Source: Oceanihabitans iliipiscarium (lineage in GTDB: Bacteria > Bacteroidota > Bacteroidia > Flavobacteriales > Flavobacteriaceae). Taken from it: a stretch of DNA of 64,000 nucleotides. The notes below the pieces were generated by a model. The model searched no databases, was not told the DNA's origin, and saw only the letters and a list, made by a program, of their open reading frames with translations. The position numbers and the translations under genes are program-made. Shown here in pieces: positions 35,860 through 45,089 of this stretch; position 1 is the first letter of the stretch; each line of letters opens with the position of its first letter. The stretch spans positions 1,240,001 to 1,304,000 of the forward strand of contig NZ_JBHUOV010000001.1 of assembly GCF_042686125.1 (NCBI RefSeq), given 5' to 3'.

Positions 35860-37188
35860 ATGTTTAATAATTTAAGTGAAAAGTTAGATAAAGCACTACA
35901 CGTATTAAAAGGACATGGTAGTATTACTGAAGTTAATGTTGCAGAAACCTTAAAAGAAGTACGTCGCGCCTTGCTAGATGCAGATGTTAACTTTAAAATT
36001 GCAAAAGAATTTACTAATAAAGTAAAACAAAAAGCTTTAGGACAAAATGTTTTAACAAGTCTACAACCTGGGCAACTCATGGTTAAGATTGTTAAAGATG
36101 AATTGACTGAGTTAATGGGTGGAGATGCCGAAGGACTTAATTTATCTGCGACACCAAGTGTAATTTTAATGTCTGGTTTACAAGGTTCTGGTAAAACAAC
36201 CTTTTCTGGAAAATTAGCCAACTTTCTAAAAAATAAAAAAACTAAAAAACCTTTATTAGTCGCTTGTGATGTGTATCGTCCAGCAGCAATAGATCAATTA
36301 CATGTTGTAGGAGATCAAATTAATGTTGAGGTGTTTAGTGATAAAGGAAATCAAGATCCAGTAGCCATAGCTCAAGCAGGTATTGCGCATGCCAAAGCTA
36401 ATGGACATAACATTGTGATTATTGATACAGCTGGTCGATTGGCTGTTGATGAGGCTATGATGACTGAAATTTCTAATATTCACAAAGCTATTCAGCCTCA
36501 AGAGACCTTGTTTGTCGTCGATTCTATGACTGGGCAAGATGCAGTAAATACAGCAAAAGCGTTTAATGATATTTTAAATTTTGATGGAGTTATCCTAACC
36601 AAACTGGATGGTGATACTCGTGGTGGTGCAGCGATTTCTATTAAATCTGTCGTTAATAAACCTATTAAATTTATTGGAACAGGAGAGAAGATGGAAGCTA
36701 TTGATGTCTTCTATCCTTCACGTATGGCAGATCGTATTCTTGGAATGGGAGATGTCGTGTCACTTGTTGAAAGAGCTCAAGAACAATTTGATGAAGAAGA
36801 AGCGCGTAAGCTTCAAAAGAAAATCGCTAAAAATCAATTTGGATTTGATGATTTCTTAAAGCAAATTCAGCAAATTAAGAAAATGGGGAATATGAAAGAC
36901 CTTGTTGGAATGATTCCAGGTGCTGGAAAAATGATGAAAGATATAGATATAGATGATGATGCTTTTAAAGGTATTGAGGCTATTATTCATTCAATGACGC
37001 CAAAAGAAAGATCACAACCAGCCATTATAAATGCAAGTCGGAAAAAACGTATTGGAAAGGGTTCTGGAACTTCTGTTCAAGAAGTTAATCAATTATTAAA
37101 GCAATTCAACCAAATGAGCAAGATGATGAAAATGATGCAAGGTGGTGGCGGAAAACGTATGATGCAAGCTATGAAAAACATGAGATAA
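35860..37188 (+). CDS. ffh: Signal recognition particle protein Ffh
   Basis: 442 residues. N and G domains (GTPase G1 GLQGSGKTT, DTAGRLAVDEAMM, TKLDGDTRGGAA) and a C-terminal methionine-rich M domain from about 325 (MSKMMKMMQGGGGKRMMQAMKNMR) that binds 4.5S RNA and signal peptides. It targets nascent membrane proteins to the FtsY receptor. Monocistronic, with its own promoter and a terminator whose stem covers the stop codon. Confidence 0.97.
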   Translation: MFNNLSEKLDKALHVLKGHGSITEVNVAETLKEVRRALLDADVNFKIAKEFTNKVKQKALGQNVLTSLQPGQLMVKIVKDELTELMGGDAEGLNLSATPSVILMSGLQGSGKTTFSGKLANFLKNKKTKKPLLVACDVYRPAAIDQLHVVGDQINVEVFSDKGNQDPVAIAQAGIAHAKANGHNIVIIDTAGRLAVDEAMMTEISNIHKAIQPQETLFVVDSMTGQDAVNTAKAFNDILNFDGVILTKLDGDTRGGAAISIKSVVNKPIKFIGTGEKMEAIDVFYPSRMADRILGMGDVVSLVERAQEQFDEEEARKLQKKIAKNQFGFDDFLKQIQQIKKMGNMKDLVGMIPGAGKMMKDIDIDDDAFKGIEAIIHSMTPKERSQPAIINASRKKRIGKGSGTSVQEVNQLLKQFNQMSKMMKMMQGGGGKRMMQAMKNMR

Positions 37189-37204
37189 CCTCATGTTTTT
37201 TTAT
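37174..37204 (+). terminator. ffh terminator overlapping the stop codon
   Basis: AAAAACATGAG (37174-37184) pairs with CTCATGTTTTT (37190-37200), loop ATAAC. The TAA stop at 37186-37188 is in the loop, so the terminator begins inside the reading frame. Confidence 0.75.
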
Positions 37205-37220
37205 TATGATAAAAAATCAG

Positions 37221-37296
37221 TGTCACCTCGAGCGCAGTCGAGAGGTCGCATAAACAATTTAGTTTTTATAAGGTCTCGACTGCGCTCGACCTGACA
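37221..37296. repeat. REP-like inverted pair between ffh and folD
   Basis: Two 26-base arms face each other: 37221-37246 and 37271-37296, separated by 24 AT-rich bases. Each arm contains CGAGCGCAGTCGAGA or its complement, itself nearly palindromic, and ends with TGTCA outward. The whole can fold into one long hairpin. A diverged copy of the same pair lies at 63671-63744. Confidence 0.75.
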
Positions 37297-37313
37297 TAAT
37301 AATTTTATTATCA

Positions 37314-38192
37314 ATGACAATTCTAGACGGAAAAAAAGTAAGTAACGACATTAAAGATGAAATTACTGAACAAGTAAAAAAAATGAAAGCCAAAGGCGAA
37401 AAAGTGCCTCATTTAGCTGCAATTATTGTTGGTAATGATGGCGCTAGTTTGACTTATGTTGCTAGTAAAGTTCGCGCTTGTGAACGCGTTGGCTTTGAAT
37501 CAACCATGGTGAGAATGTCTAACACAACGAGCGAGATAGAGTTGTTAGATAGAATTGAAGAATTAAATGAGAATGATGATATCGATGGTTTTATTATTCA
37601 ACTGCCATTACCTCCTCAAATAAATACGCAAAAGGTATTAATGGCTGTTCATCCTGATAAAGATGTTGATGGTTTTCACCCTACCAATTTTGGAAAAATG
37701 GCTTTAGATATGTCCACATTTATTCCAGCAACACCTTTCGGTATTTTAGAATTATTAGATCGCTATGGTGTGCAAACTAAAGGGAAACATACTGTGGTTA
37801 TAGGACGTTCACATATTGTAGGACGACCAATGAGTATCTTAATGGGAAGGAAAGGGTTTCCAGGAAACTCTACTGTAACCTTAACACATAGTCACACCAA
37901 AAATATTACTCAAATTACAAGCCAAGCAGATATCATTATTACAGCTTTAGGTCATCCAAATTATTTAAAAGCTGAAATGGTTAAAGATGATGTCGTAATA
38001 ATTGATGTTGGTATTACGCGTGTTCCTGATGAAAGCAATGCCAAAGGATATGTTATTACTGGCGATGTCGATTTTGAAAATGTAAGTAAAAAGGCTAGTT
38101 ATATTACGCCAGTTCCTGGAGGTGTTGGTCCAATGACGATTGCAATGCTATTAAAAAACACCTTATTAGCTAGAGAGCGTCATATGCAATAA
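37314..38192 (+). CDS. folD: Bifunctional methylenetetrahydrofolate dehydrogenase/cyclohydrolase
   Basis: 292 residues. It interconverts 5,10-methylene-, methenyl- and 10-formyl-tetrahydrofolate for purine and formyl-Met supply. LTYVASKVRACERVG contains the catalytic Tyr and Lys; QLPLPPQIN, VVIGRSHIVGRPMS (NADP site) and the C-terminal PVPGGVGPMT are all intact. Followed after 17 bases by a membrane protein gene, probably the same transcript. Confidence 0.96.
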   Translation: MTILDGKKVSNDIKDEITEQVKKMKAKGEKVPHLAAIIVGNDGASLTYVASKVRACERVGFESTMVRMSNTTSEIELLDRIEELNENDDIDGFIIQLPLPPQINTQKVLMAVHPDKDVDGFHPTNFGKMALDMSTFIPATPFGILELLDRYGVQTKGKHTVVIGRSHIVGRPMSILMGRKGFPGNSTVTLTHSHTKNITQITSQADIIITALGHPNYLKAEMVKDDVVIIDVGITRVPDESNAKGYVITGDVDFENVSKKASYITPVPGGVGPMTIAMLLKNTLLARERHMQ

Positions 38193-38209
38193 AGAACTTA
38201 TATTGCAGT

Positions 38210-38935
38210 ATGATTTTTAATCTACTAGCTTCTTCAATAAGTTTAGAACGTGTTACTATTGGTAGTGCACAACATGTAGTGCCTATATGTATTGCCTTGC
38301 TATGTTGTGTGGTGCTAATTCGTGTTTCTAACCGTAAATTTAACCAGCAACAAAAAGAAAAAACCTTTCAATGGTTAGGGGCTTTTGTGTCTTTAACGGT
38401 TCTTGTCTTTCATGGCTATTATATGAGCCTTGGAACATATAATTTTTCTGAAGACTTGCCTTTATTTTTATGCAGTTTCTTGGCTTTAATAATTCCAGTT
38501 TTCACACACTTTAGAAAATATTGGATGTATGAGATACTCTTGTTTTGGATTATTGCTGGGACATCTCAAGGTGTAATTACACCAGATATAGCTGAAGGTT
38601 TTCCTAGTTTTGATTATTTTAGATATTGGATTGTTCATTTAGGCTTACTCATCATTATATTTTATGCAACTTTAGTTTTGAAGATGCGTCCACAATTTAA
38701 AAGCGTCTTTAAATCCTTTTTAGCACTGCAAGTATATGCTATTGTTTTAATGGGTGTTAATTATTTGCTTGATGCAAATTATTCCTATTTAAACAGAAAA
38801 CCAGAATCGGCTTCAGCACTTGATTATTTAGGTGATTGGCCTTATTATTTGTTGGTCATGGAAGCGATTCTGATTCCGTTTTTCTTATTGATTTATTTGC
38901 TGTTTTATCTTACAAGAAAAAAAGCTTTTCTGTAA
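38210..38935 (+). CDS. TIGR02206-type integral membrane protein (YwaF-like)
   Basis: 241 residues with six or more membrane helices. WIIAGTSQGVITPDIAEGFPS and YLGDWPYYLL are characteristic of the TIGR02206/YwaF family, whose function is unknown. It probably shares the folD transcript. Converges with the epoxide-hydrolase-like gene two bases on. Confidence 0.8.
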   Translation: MIFNLLASSISLERVTIGSAQHVVPICIALLCCVVLIRVSNRKFNQQQKEKTFQWLGAFVSLTVLVFHGYYMSLGTYNFSEDLPLFLCSFLALIIPVFTHFRKYWMYEILLFWIIAGTSQGVITPDIAEGFPSFDYFRYWIVHLGLLIIIFYATLVLKMRPQFKSVFKSFLALQVYAIVLMGVNYLLDANYSYLNRKPESASALDYLGDWPYYLLVMEAILIPFFLLIYLLFYLTRKKAFL

Positions 38936-38936
38936 G

Positions 38937-39923
38937 TCATTTATTATTGTATTCTTCACTAGAAAGAAAATAATTAATTAATGAAATCACTTTTTTACTT
39001 TCGTCATGATGTACAAAATGTCCAGCATTTGAAAGCACGTTTATAGTTAAATCATTGTCAACATGCTCCCAAGTATTATTATGATCTTTGGTAATTAAAA
39101 ATTGATCTTTTTTGCCATGAATAATAAGTACTGGCATTTTAATATTTTGAAGGTTATCATTTCTTCTTAAAAAGTATTCTTTATTGTAATTTTCAGAGTT
39201 TTGAACATTTGCCTTATAGTAGTTTATCATGGCATTTTTATCAGATTTTTCGAAGGCAGTATTATAGAGTTGTTTGTCATAATCGTTAGTCACTTTATTT
39301 GAAAACCAATTTTCATTTAAATTTTGCTTAAACTCCTCACTTATAAATGTATCAACATAGCTTGTTTCTTTTTCATTAAAAGGGACTTCCACTTTTTTAT
39401 CTCCTGCTTTAGGATGAGGCACACTTAAAATGACAAGTTTTTTAATAAGGCGTGGATTTCTAGCGGCTAAGCGCCATGAGATAGCAGCTCCCCAATCATG
39501 TGCGACAAGGTATATGGATTTGTTTCCAATATCTCTTATGACTGCTAATAAATCGTTAATTAAAATGTCAAAAGTATAGTTGTCAACACCTTTGGGTTTA
39601 TCACTTAAATTATAACCTCTTAAGTCTATTGAAGCAACATAATAGTCTTTTGAGAAAAATTCCATTTGGTCTTTCCATGAATACCAAAAATCTGGAAAAC
39701 CATGTACAAATAATATTAAAGGTTTTTCCTTTTTTCCAGTTGTAACGTAATGAATGTTAATCCCATCATTATTAGCATAATGATGTTCTACTGTATTGTA
39801 AAAGCTTTTTTCTTGAGCATATAAAATATTGACGGTTAATAGAAAAACAGCTATAAATGCAATATTTTTTGAGCCTTTTAGTGCGACTATTTTTTTTGAT
39901 GTTAATGGACTTATTTTAGACAT
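38937..39923 (-). CDS. Alpha/beta hydrolase, epoxide-hydrolase-like, exported
   Basis: 328 residues from the ATG at 39923 (a GTG four codons earlier is possible). A positively charged N-terminus and a hydrophobic segment ending ILYAQ suggest export. The hydrolase core has the oxyanion block LFVHGFPDFWYSW, the nucleophile aspartate in VAHDWGAAISW (Asp instead of Ser, as in epoxide hydrolases and haloalkane dehalogenases) and a late NAGHFVHHDE histidine. Substrate unknown. It follows a secreted hypothetical protein by 28 bases; likely one operon. Confidence 0.8.
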   Translation of the reverse strand: MSKISPLTSKKIVALKGSKNIAFIAVFLLTVNILYAQEKSFYNTVEHHYANNDGINIHYVTTGKKEKPLILFVHGFPDFWYSWKDQMEFFSKDYYVASIDLRGYNLSDKPKGVDNYTFDILINDLLAVIRDIGNKSIYLVAHDWGAAISWRLAARNPRLIKKLVILSVPHPKAGDKKVEVPFNEKETSYVDTFISEEFKQNLNENWFSNKVTNDYDKQLYNTAFEKSDKNAMINYYKANVQNSENYNKEYFLRRNDNLQNIKMPVLIIHGKKDQFLITKDHNNTWEHVDNDLTINVLSNAGHFVHHDESKKVISLINYFLSSEEYNNK

Positions 39924-39951
39924 ATTTAGAACCACTTTTATAAGAGATTTA

Positions 39952-40524
39952 CTATTCTCTTACACATTCAATCTTCCAAAAAGGAAAGGTTATTGTTCCA
40001 GATTTATCCACCCATTCGCCAATCCATTTATAGCCAGATTCACTAATATCGTAAAACGTTAATCTGCTAAAACCTTCAGTCCCACTTGGAGCATTTTGAG
40101 CTTTAAATAAAACTATATTTCCATCATCGTTTTTATTGCCTTCCCAAGTACCTAAAGAAGTTGTAGGTCCAGCTGATGAATAATAATGAACATACCATTT
40201 ACTGCTATCAGCAATAAATTGACGAATGCTTCCAGAATGATTTCCATCGGCTTTTAAAGTTTCATCTTGTACTGCTTTTCCATTCATGATGTATCTCCAT
40301 TTCCAAGTCATATCTACTGGTTCTGCCCAAGTTTGATCTGGGTTTCTAGAGGTTGATTTACAATTGCATAAGCCAATTAAATCTTGATAGTCTTTAATTT
40401 GTTTTGGGGCTTCTGGGTTGGGTTGTCCATAAGGAAAAGCTTTAGAGGCTTCATATTCGTTTTGAGCATAGGTAAATACTGTTGCTAATACTAGAAGAAT
40501 AGATAATTGAATTGTCTTTTTCAT
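39952..40524 (-). CDS. Secreted hypothetical protein
   Basis: 190 residues. Signal peptide 1-20 (ends TYAQ). The mature part has a Cys pair near its start (LCNCKS) and one near the end (IECVRE), and an alternating beta pattern with several Trp residues (TWKWRYIMNG, SLGTWEGNKND, GYKWIGEWVDKS), like small lipocalin-like or DUF1579-type barrels. I do not recognise a named family. Upstream of, and probably cotranscribed with, the epoxide-hydrolase-like gene; a LytTR regulator gene lies just before it. Confidence 0.55.
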   Translation of the reverse strand: MKKTIQLSILLVLATVFTYAQNEYEASKAFPYGQPNPEAPKQIKDYQDLIGLCNCKSTSRNPDQTWAEPVDMTWKWRYIMNGKAVQDETLKADGNHSGSIRQFIADSSKWYVHYYSSAGPTTSLGTWEGNKNDDGNIVLFKAQNAPSGTEGFSRLTFYDISESGYKWIGEWVDKSGTITFPFWKIECVRE

Positions 40525-40636
40525 GATAATGATTTTTAGTTACATCAAATCAAATGAAAAAATAAGGATTTAAAAGGATAATTGCAGAGAGTAGTTGCTT
40601 ATTTGCAGTAAGCTTGGTTAAAGAAAATATAAAGGG

Positions 40637-41509
40637 TTATGATAAAAAGTCTTTAACTGTTTTTAAATTGCTTTTAGATACTGAGATCTCTATGTTGTTA
40701 TTGAGTATAAGGTTTGGCGAATTTGAAAGATTGAGTTCTTTAGCCATAGTCATGTTTACTATAGCCTTTCTGTGTACACGTAAAAAATTAGTGCTTAGTT
40801 TTTCTTCAAGTGCTTTTAATGAACTTCGCATAGTATAAGAATCATTATTTATAGTGTGCACTTTAACACAGTAATCATCAGCTTCAATCCAGCTAATTGT
40901 TTCTACAGGTATTATTTTTCGTTTGTTACCAATTTTTATATTCAGTATAGTTGCTTTTTCATCAATATCTTTAACAAGGTCATTATAAGTATGACTGTCT
41001 GTTTTTTTTATTTCTGATAGCTTTTGAACTTGTATTTGAAGTTTTTCGTTTGCAAAATAAAGCTGTAAAATAATAGTTATGGCTATATAGCCTAAAGTAT
41101 AAACTGGCGCTTTTTGAAAGGCAAAAAAGGTCATGTATTCACCAACTAAATTGCTAAATGAAAAGGAGTCGTTAGTAAGCCATATTTGACTTATAGATAT
41201 AATAAGAATATTTGTAAAAACTAAACTAAAAATTAAAACGGCATTTTTTAAGACTAAAGAGCTCTTTTGTTTATGTGATGCGTTTTTTTTGGAAAACCAG
41301 ACTAAAAAAGTAGAGAGTAATAACCATATTAACCATCTGTAAGACTGAGTTTTTAAGACGCTGAAAAAGGAGACGTCCTGAGCTAAATTAAAGCGTTTTA
41401 TATAAAAAAGCTGTTGTAAGGTTTCAAACGTAATCGCCATAATTAATATAGTGATTATCATCATAATGATTCGTTTTGTGTGCGATATTTTTGTAGCGAA
41501 ACTAAACAT
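40637..41509 (-). CDS. Membrane-bound LytTR-family transcriptional regulator
   Basis: 290 residues. Four membrane helices fill about 12-165, then a short helical linker, then a LytTR DNA-binding domain at about 195-290 (ETISWIEADDYCVKVHT, LRVHRKAIVNMTMAKEL). There is no receiver domain, so the protein is a membrane-tethered transcription factor rather than a classical response regulator; signal input through the membrane part is likely but unproved. It lies upstream of the secreted-protein/hydrolase pair on the same strand, which are possible targets. Confidence 0.85.
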   Translation of the reverse strand: MFSFATKISHTKRIIMMIITILIMAITFETLQQLFYIKRFNLAQDVSFFSVLKTQSYRWLIWLLLSTFLVWFSKKNASHKQKSSLVLKNAVLIFSLVFTNILIISISQIWLTNDSFSFSNLVGEYMTFFAFQKAPVYTLGYIAITIILQLYFANEKLQIQVQKLSEIKKTDSHTYNDLVKDIDEKATILNIKIGNKRKIIPVETISWIEADDYCVKVHTINNDSYTMRSSLKALEEKLSTNFLRVHRKAIVNMTMAKELNLSNSPNLILNNNIEISVSKSNLKTVKDFLS

Positions 41510-41524
41510 TATTGTCTTTGCGTT

Positions 41525-42277
41525 TTACTTAGGTTTTTTGCTAGTGTGATAGGTTTTGGTTGAAGTTTCTAAAAGCTGATTAAGTGCTTTTAATTCTTCA
41601 GCTGTAAATTCACGATATTCACCAACAGGAACATCTAAAACGATATTCATAATTCGTACTCGCTTTAATGTTTGTACTTCATAGGTTAAGTATTCACACA
41701 TGCGCCTAATTTGACGATTAAGTCCTTGGGTTAAAATAATTTTGAACTCGTAAGTTCCAAGTTTTTCAACAACACAAGGCTTTGTCGTTCGGTCTAAGTC
41801 CTCTAAATAAATGCCTTTAGACATGCGTTCAACAAAAGTTTGAGAAATAGGTTTGTCAACCGTTACAAGATATTCCTTTTCGTGATTATTACTAGCTCGA
41901 AGTATTTTGTTAACAATGTCACCATCATCTGTCATAAAAATTAAGCCTTCACTAGGTTTGTCAAGTCTTCCAATAGGGAAAATACGTTTTGGGTAATTTA
42001 TAAAATCAATGATGTTATCTTTTTCAACTCGAGTGTCTGTCGTACAAACAATACCAACAGGCTTGTTGAATGCGAGGTAAGTAAAAGCCTCTTTGGAGTT
42101 TATAACAGGTTTGCCATCTACATGAATTTCATCATTAGGACTGACTTTAGTTCCCATTTCAGGAACCACACCATTAACCGTCACTCTACCTGCATCTATA
42201 AGTCGGTCTGCTTCTCTGCGAGAGCAATAGCCAACTTCACTTAAATATTTGTTGAGACGTTTAAGAGGTGTTTCCAT
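41525..42277 (-). CDS. rluF: Pseudouridine synthase RluF-type
   Basis: 250 residues. An S4 domain (LNKYLSEVGYCSRREADRLI) precedes the RsuA/RluB/RluF catalytic domain with the aspartate in IGRLDKPSEGLIFMT. The stretch LTQGLNRQIRRMCEYLTYEV and RVRIMNIVLDVPVGE match RluF, which modifies U2604 in E. coli 23S rRNA. A -7 element ends four bases before the ATG. The LytTR gene follows after 15 bases. Confidence 0.88.
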   Translation of the reverse strand: METPLKRLNKYLSEVGYCSRREADRLIDAGRVTVNGVVPEMGTKVSPNDEIHVDGKPVINSKEAFTYLAFNKPVGIVCTTDTRVEKDNIIDFINYPKRIFPIGRLDKPSEGLIFMTDDGDIVNKILRASNNHEKEYLVTVDKPISQTFVERMSKGIYLEDLDRTTKPCVVEKLGTYEFKIILTQGLNRQIRRMCEYLTYEVQTLKRVRIMNIVLDVPVGEYREFTAEELKALNQLLETSTKTYHTSKKPK

Positions 42278-42281
42278 AGTA

Positions 42282-42289
42282 CAAAGGTA
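42282..42289 (-). promoter_or_regulatory. rluF promoter -7 element, leaderless geometry
   Basis: Minus-strand TACCTTTG (TAnnTTTG) with only four bases between it and the rluF ATG at 42277. Confidence 0.45.
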
Positions 42290-42297
42290 GGATAACT

Positions 42298-43122
42298 TTA
42301 TTCAGCAATAAAAGTTTTTATATGTTCTATAACAGTATCATTATTTAATGAATGTCCGAACCCTTGTGTGGTGATTAATTTTGCGTTTTTAAATTCCTGC
42401 TCATACTGTTTAGCATCAGAGTAAGGAATTACCTTGTCTTTTTCATCATGTATAATAAGTCCAGAAGCTGTAATGCTTTTTGAAAATCTGGCTGCTGAAA
42501 AATAAGAAGGTAATTGACCGAGTTTATTTAATACAATCTGATCAATTTGTCTGTTCACTTTAGCGTTGTATCCCATCATTTTGGAATAACGATTAAAAAC
42601 ACCTGTGAAATTAGAAGGTGATCCAAGTAAAACTAATTTTTCAAGTTCTGGGTTTTGGTATTTATATTGATAAAAAATTGAAGCCATTCCGCCAACAGAA
42701 TGCCCAATTATAACATCTGGGTTAAATTTTTTAACAGCCACGTTAATGAATTCTGAGTATAAGATGGCATTAAACCTTTTGCTTCCAGAGCGTCCATGTG
42801 CAGGTGCATCTAGAGCAATAATATTATAATCCTGTTTTTTTAATTTTTCAATTAAAGTTTTCCACCTTGCAGCATTGCTTTCCCATCCATGAGCAAGAAG
42901 GATGGTTTTGTTTTTACCAACCCATCTATAGGTCATTACAGGAAATACTTCGTAGGATAACTCTTCCTTAAAAGCAGTGTCTAAAAAGTCAAAATCTTTT
43001 TCATTGATTCTTCCTCTGAAAGGCGTAGAAAATAAAGTTATTGCTAAATGTCCAGCAAATTTTTTAGATATAAAACTTAATGTATTTATTTTAAAACCAA
43101 TTATTTTAGCAATAATACTCAT
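42298..43122 (-). CDS. Alpha/beta hydrolase
   Basis: 274 residues. The core has LLAHGWESNAARW (oxyanion), DVIIGHSVGGMASI (nucleophile Ser in GHSVGG), IIHDEKDKVIPYSD (acid) and TQGFGHSLNND (His), a full Ser-Asp-His triad. Family members include esterases and lipases; substrate unknown. The start overlaps the cupin gene by four bases (ATGA), so the two are coupled. Confidence 0.85.
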   Translation of the reverse strand: MSIIAKIIGFKINTLSFISKKFAGHLAITLFSTPFRGRINEKDFDFLDTAFKEELSYEVFPVMTYRWVGKNKTILLAHGWESNAARWKTLIEKLKKQDYNIIALDAPAHGRSGSKRFNAILYSEFINVAVKKFNPDVIIGHSVGGMASIFYQYKYQNPELEKLVLLGSPSNFTGVFNRYSKMMGYNAKVNRQIDQIVLNKLGQLPSYFSAARFSKSITASGLIIHDEKDKVIPYSDAKQYEQEFKNAKLITTQGFGHSLNNDTVIEHIKTFIAE

Positions 43123-43490
43123 TCATTTTCTCTGTTAACTAAATCCATTGAAAATGCAGGTAAACAAATAGCAATGTATTCACAAGCTAATGTAAATGGA
43201 TTTGAATATTGTACTCTGGTGTTTTTATTTATTTTGATAGATTGTCCAGCTTCTAAAATTATAACTTCATCTTCAATAATAAATTGCTTTTTACCTTTAA
43301 TTATATAGGTGTATTCGTCAAAATCTGGTGTTTGAAAGGGTTCGCTCCAACCAGCAGGAGCTATCATATGAGCTATGCTTAGTTGTTTGTTATTATTACT
43401 TGCAAGCCCAAAATGTTCTTCAATAACTTTGCCGTCTGTAGTAGGAAATACAAAAGGAGAGGTTTGAATGGTATATTTTTTTGTAGTCAC
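43119..43490 (-). CDS. Cupin-domain protein
   Basis: 123 residues forming a single cupin beta barrel. The first cupin motif is degenerate (PDFDEYTYIIKGKKQFIIEDE, with His missing) and the second (INKNTRVQYSNPF) lacks the usual His as well, so metal binding is doubtful and it may be a ligand-binding or structural cupin. Translationally coupled to the following hydrolase; 12 bases after the YitT gene. Confidence 0.75.
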   Translation of the reverse strand: MTTKKYTIQTSPFVFPTTDGKVIEEHFGLASNNNKQLSIAHMIAPAGWSEPFQTPDFDEYTYIIKGKKQFIIEDEVIILEAGQSIKINKNTRVQYSNPFTLACEYIAICLPAFSMDLVNRENE

Positions 43491-43502
43491 TAATTCTATA
43501 AT

Positions 43503-44474
43503 TTATTTTAAAGGTTTCTTTTTAATCATTCCACCTTTTAAATCTTTAACAATGCCTATAACGACAAAAGCATTTTTATCAATTTTATCGATTTCAGTGT
43601 ATAGCTTAGCTAATTCTAATCTCGTCATAACTGTATAAATAATATCTTTATCGTAGCTTTTTCCGTTTTTACCATAACCTCCTTTTCCAGCATAAATTGT
43701 GCAGGCGCGCTGTAGTTTTTCTGTAACCATAATTCTCATGGCATCGTGTTTTTCAGAAATAATTGTGATTCCAACATATTCTTCAACACCATCAACAACA
43801 AAATCTACTGTTTTTGCTGCAGATAAATAGGTGAGTATCGCATAAAGTGCAGTTTCAACAGACAGAACATAAGCACCAAAAGAAAATATGACAATATTGA
43901 TAAGTAATAATACATCTCCTACAGTTATAGAAAGCTTACGACTTAAGAAAATAGCGAGTACTTCAGTGCCATCTATAACACTTCCACCTCTCATAGCCAT
44001 TCCAATTCCTAGTCCTAAAAAGAAACCACCAAATATTGAGATTAAAAGTTTGTCTTCAGTAATTGTTGGGTAATCTAGATAATGCACTACTATGGCTAGA
44101 AAAGCAATGGCAACAACACTTCTTATAGCAAATTTAGCTCCAATAGTGCGTATAGCTAATAATAAAAAAGGCGTATTAACAAGAAGTAATAAGATACCAA
44201 GATTTATAGGTGTAATATTCTGTAATAATAATGAAATACCAGTGGCTCCACCATCAATAAATTGATTTGGTAACAAGAATCCTTTAAGTCCAAATCCTGC
44301 TGAAAACACACCAATAATAATAAAAATATATTCTTTTATAGCATGCGTCCATTCGACTTGAATATTTTTTATAATTGGAGTAATTTGTTTTTCGGTATAT
44401 GGTGCTGTTGCATGCTTAGACTTAAGGCGTCTACGTGCTGCATCTGCTAATAATTTACCGAAAAATGGATTCAT
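43503..44474 (-). CDS. YitT-family membrane protein (DUF161 + DUF2179)
   Basis: 323 residues. Five or six helices between about 48 and 235 form the YitT membrane domain (GFLLPNQFIDGGATGISLLL, GMAMRGGSVIDGTEVLAI), and the C-terminal 85 residues are a DUF2179 domain (YAGKGGYGKNGKSYDKDIIYTVMTRLE). Function of the family is unsettled; transport has been suggested. N-terminal 45 residues are basic and cytoplasmic. In a long same-strand series between a lipoprotein gene and the cupin. Confidence 0.88.
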   Translation of the reverse strand: MNPFFGKLLADAARRRLKSKHATAPYTEKQITPIIKNIQVEWTHAIKEYIFIIIGVFSAGFGLKGFLLPNQFIDGGATGISLLLQNITPINLGILLLLVNTPFLLLAIRTIGAKFAIRSVVAIAFLAIVVHYLDYPTITEDKLLISIFGGFFLGLGIGMAMRGGSVIDGTEVLAIFLSRKLSITVGDVLLLINIVIFSFGAYVLSVETALYAILTYLSAAKTVDFVVDGVEEYVGITIISEKHDAMRIMVTEKLQRACTIYAGKGGYGKNGKSYDKDIIYTVMTRLELAKLYTEIDKIDKNAFVVIGIVKDLKGGMIKKKPLK

Positions 44475-44493
44475 AAGTTTTTAATTATTGTGG

Positions 44494-45048
44494 TTAATTC
44501 CAACCAAACATGAAATACTTAATCTTAGCTTGGTCAGGAATTTGAATCGCTTCAATTTGTTTAGACATATCAAAACGTAATTCAGCAGGTAATTCTTTTT
44601 TGTCGATAGTAAAAAAGCCATTAATATCGTTGACAAATACAACCACATTCTTTATTGTATTTTGGATGCTTGATATTTTATAATTCTTTTTTATATCTCC
44701 AAAAGTACTTTCTACATTTAAGCCTTTTTCTGTTTTGTATTTAGAATCTATAATCTTAATTGTAGATATTGTAGTTAATGAATCTAAAGCTTGCTGAGGT
44801 GTTAAAACAAGTAATGGGTTTCCCGCTTTATCAAAGATTTCTATGTCATTGATGCTGCCTGTAAATTCATCACCTCCAATACGTTTTACGACACTGTCAT
44901 TAATAAATATGGACTCGATGTCTTTAACTTTAGTTGAGTCGGTTAAAAGACCAATGCTGTTTTTTGTTATTAAATATGGATTGGCTTCTTTTTTACAAGA
45001 GGTCAATACTAGTGCAAATATGCAAAGTGAAAAAAATGTGTTTTTCAT
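44494..45048 (-). CDS. Hypothetical lipoprotein
   Basis: 184 residues. Signal ends LVLTSC (Cys18). The mature part begins with a GLLTDSTKVKDIESIF segment and contains beta strands around DIEIFDKAGNPLLVLTPQ. I recall no named family. Between the HerA-like ATPase and YitT genes on the same strand, with 41- and 19-base gaps, so probably cotranscribed. Confidence 0.55.
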   Translation of the reverse strand: MKNTFFSLCIFALVLTSCKKEANPYLITKNSIGLLTDSTKVKDIESIFINDSVVKRIGGDEFTGSINDIEIFDKAGNPLLVLTPQQALDSLTTISTIKIIDSKYKTEKGLNVESTFGDIKKNYKISSIQNTIKNVVVFVNDINGFFTIDKKELPAELRFDMSKQIEAIQIPDQAKIKYFMFGWN

Positions 45049-45089
45049 TAAAATGATATTAATTATTTATAGTTTGAATCTTCCTGAAA

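Noticed and set aside
35775..36221. 148-residue minus-strand frame opposite the ffh start
   Set aside because: It overlaps the ffh promoter and coding sequence and has no protein-like pattern; antisense shadow.
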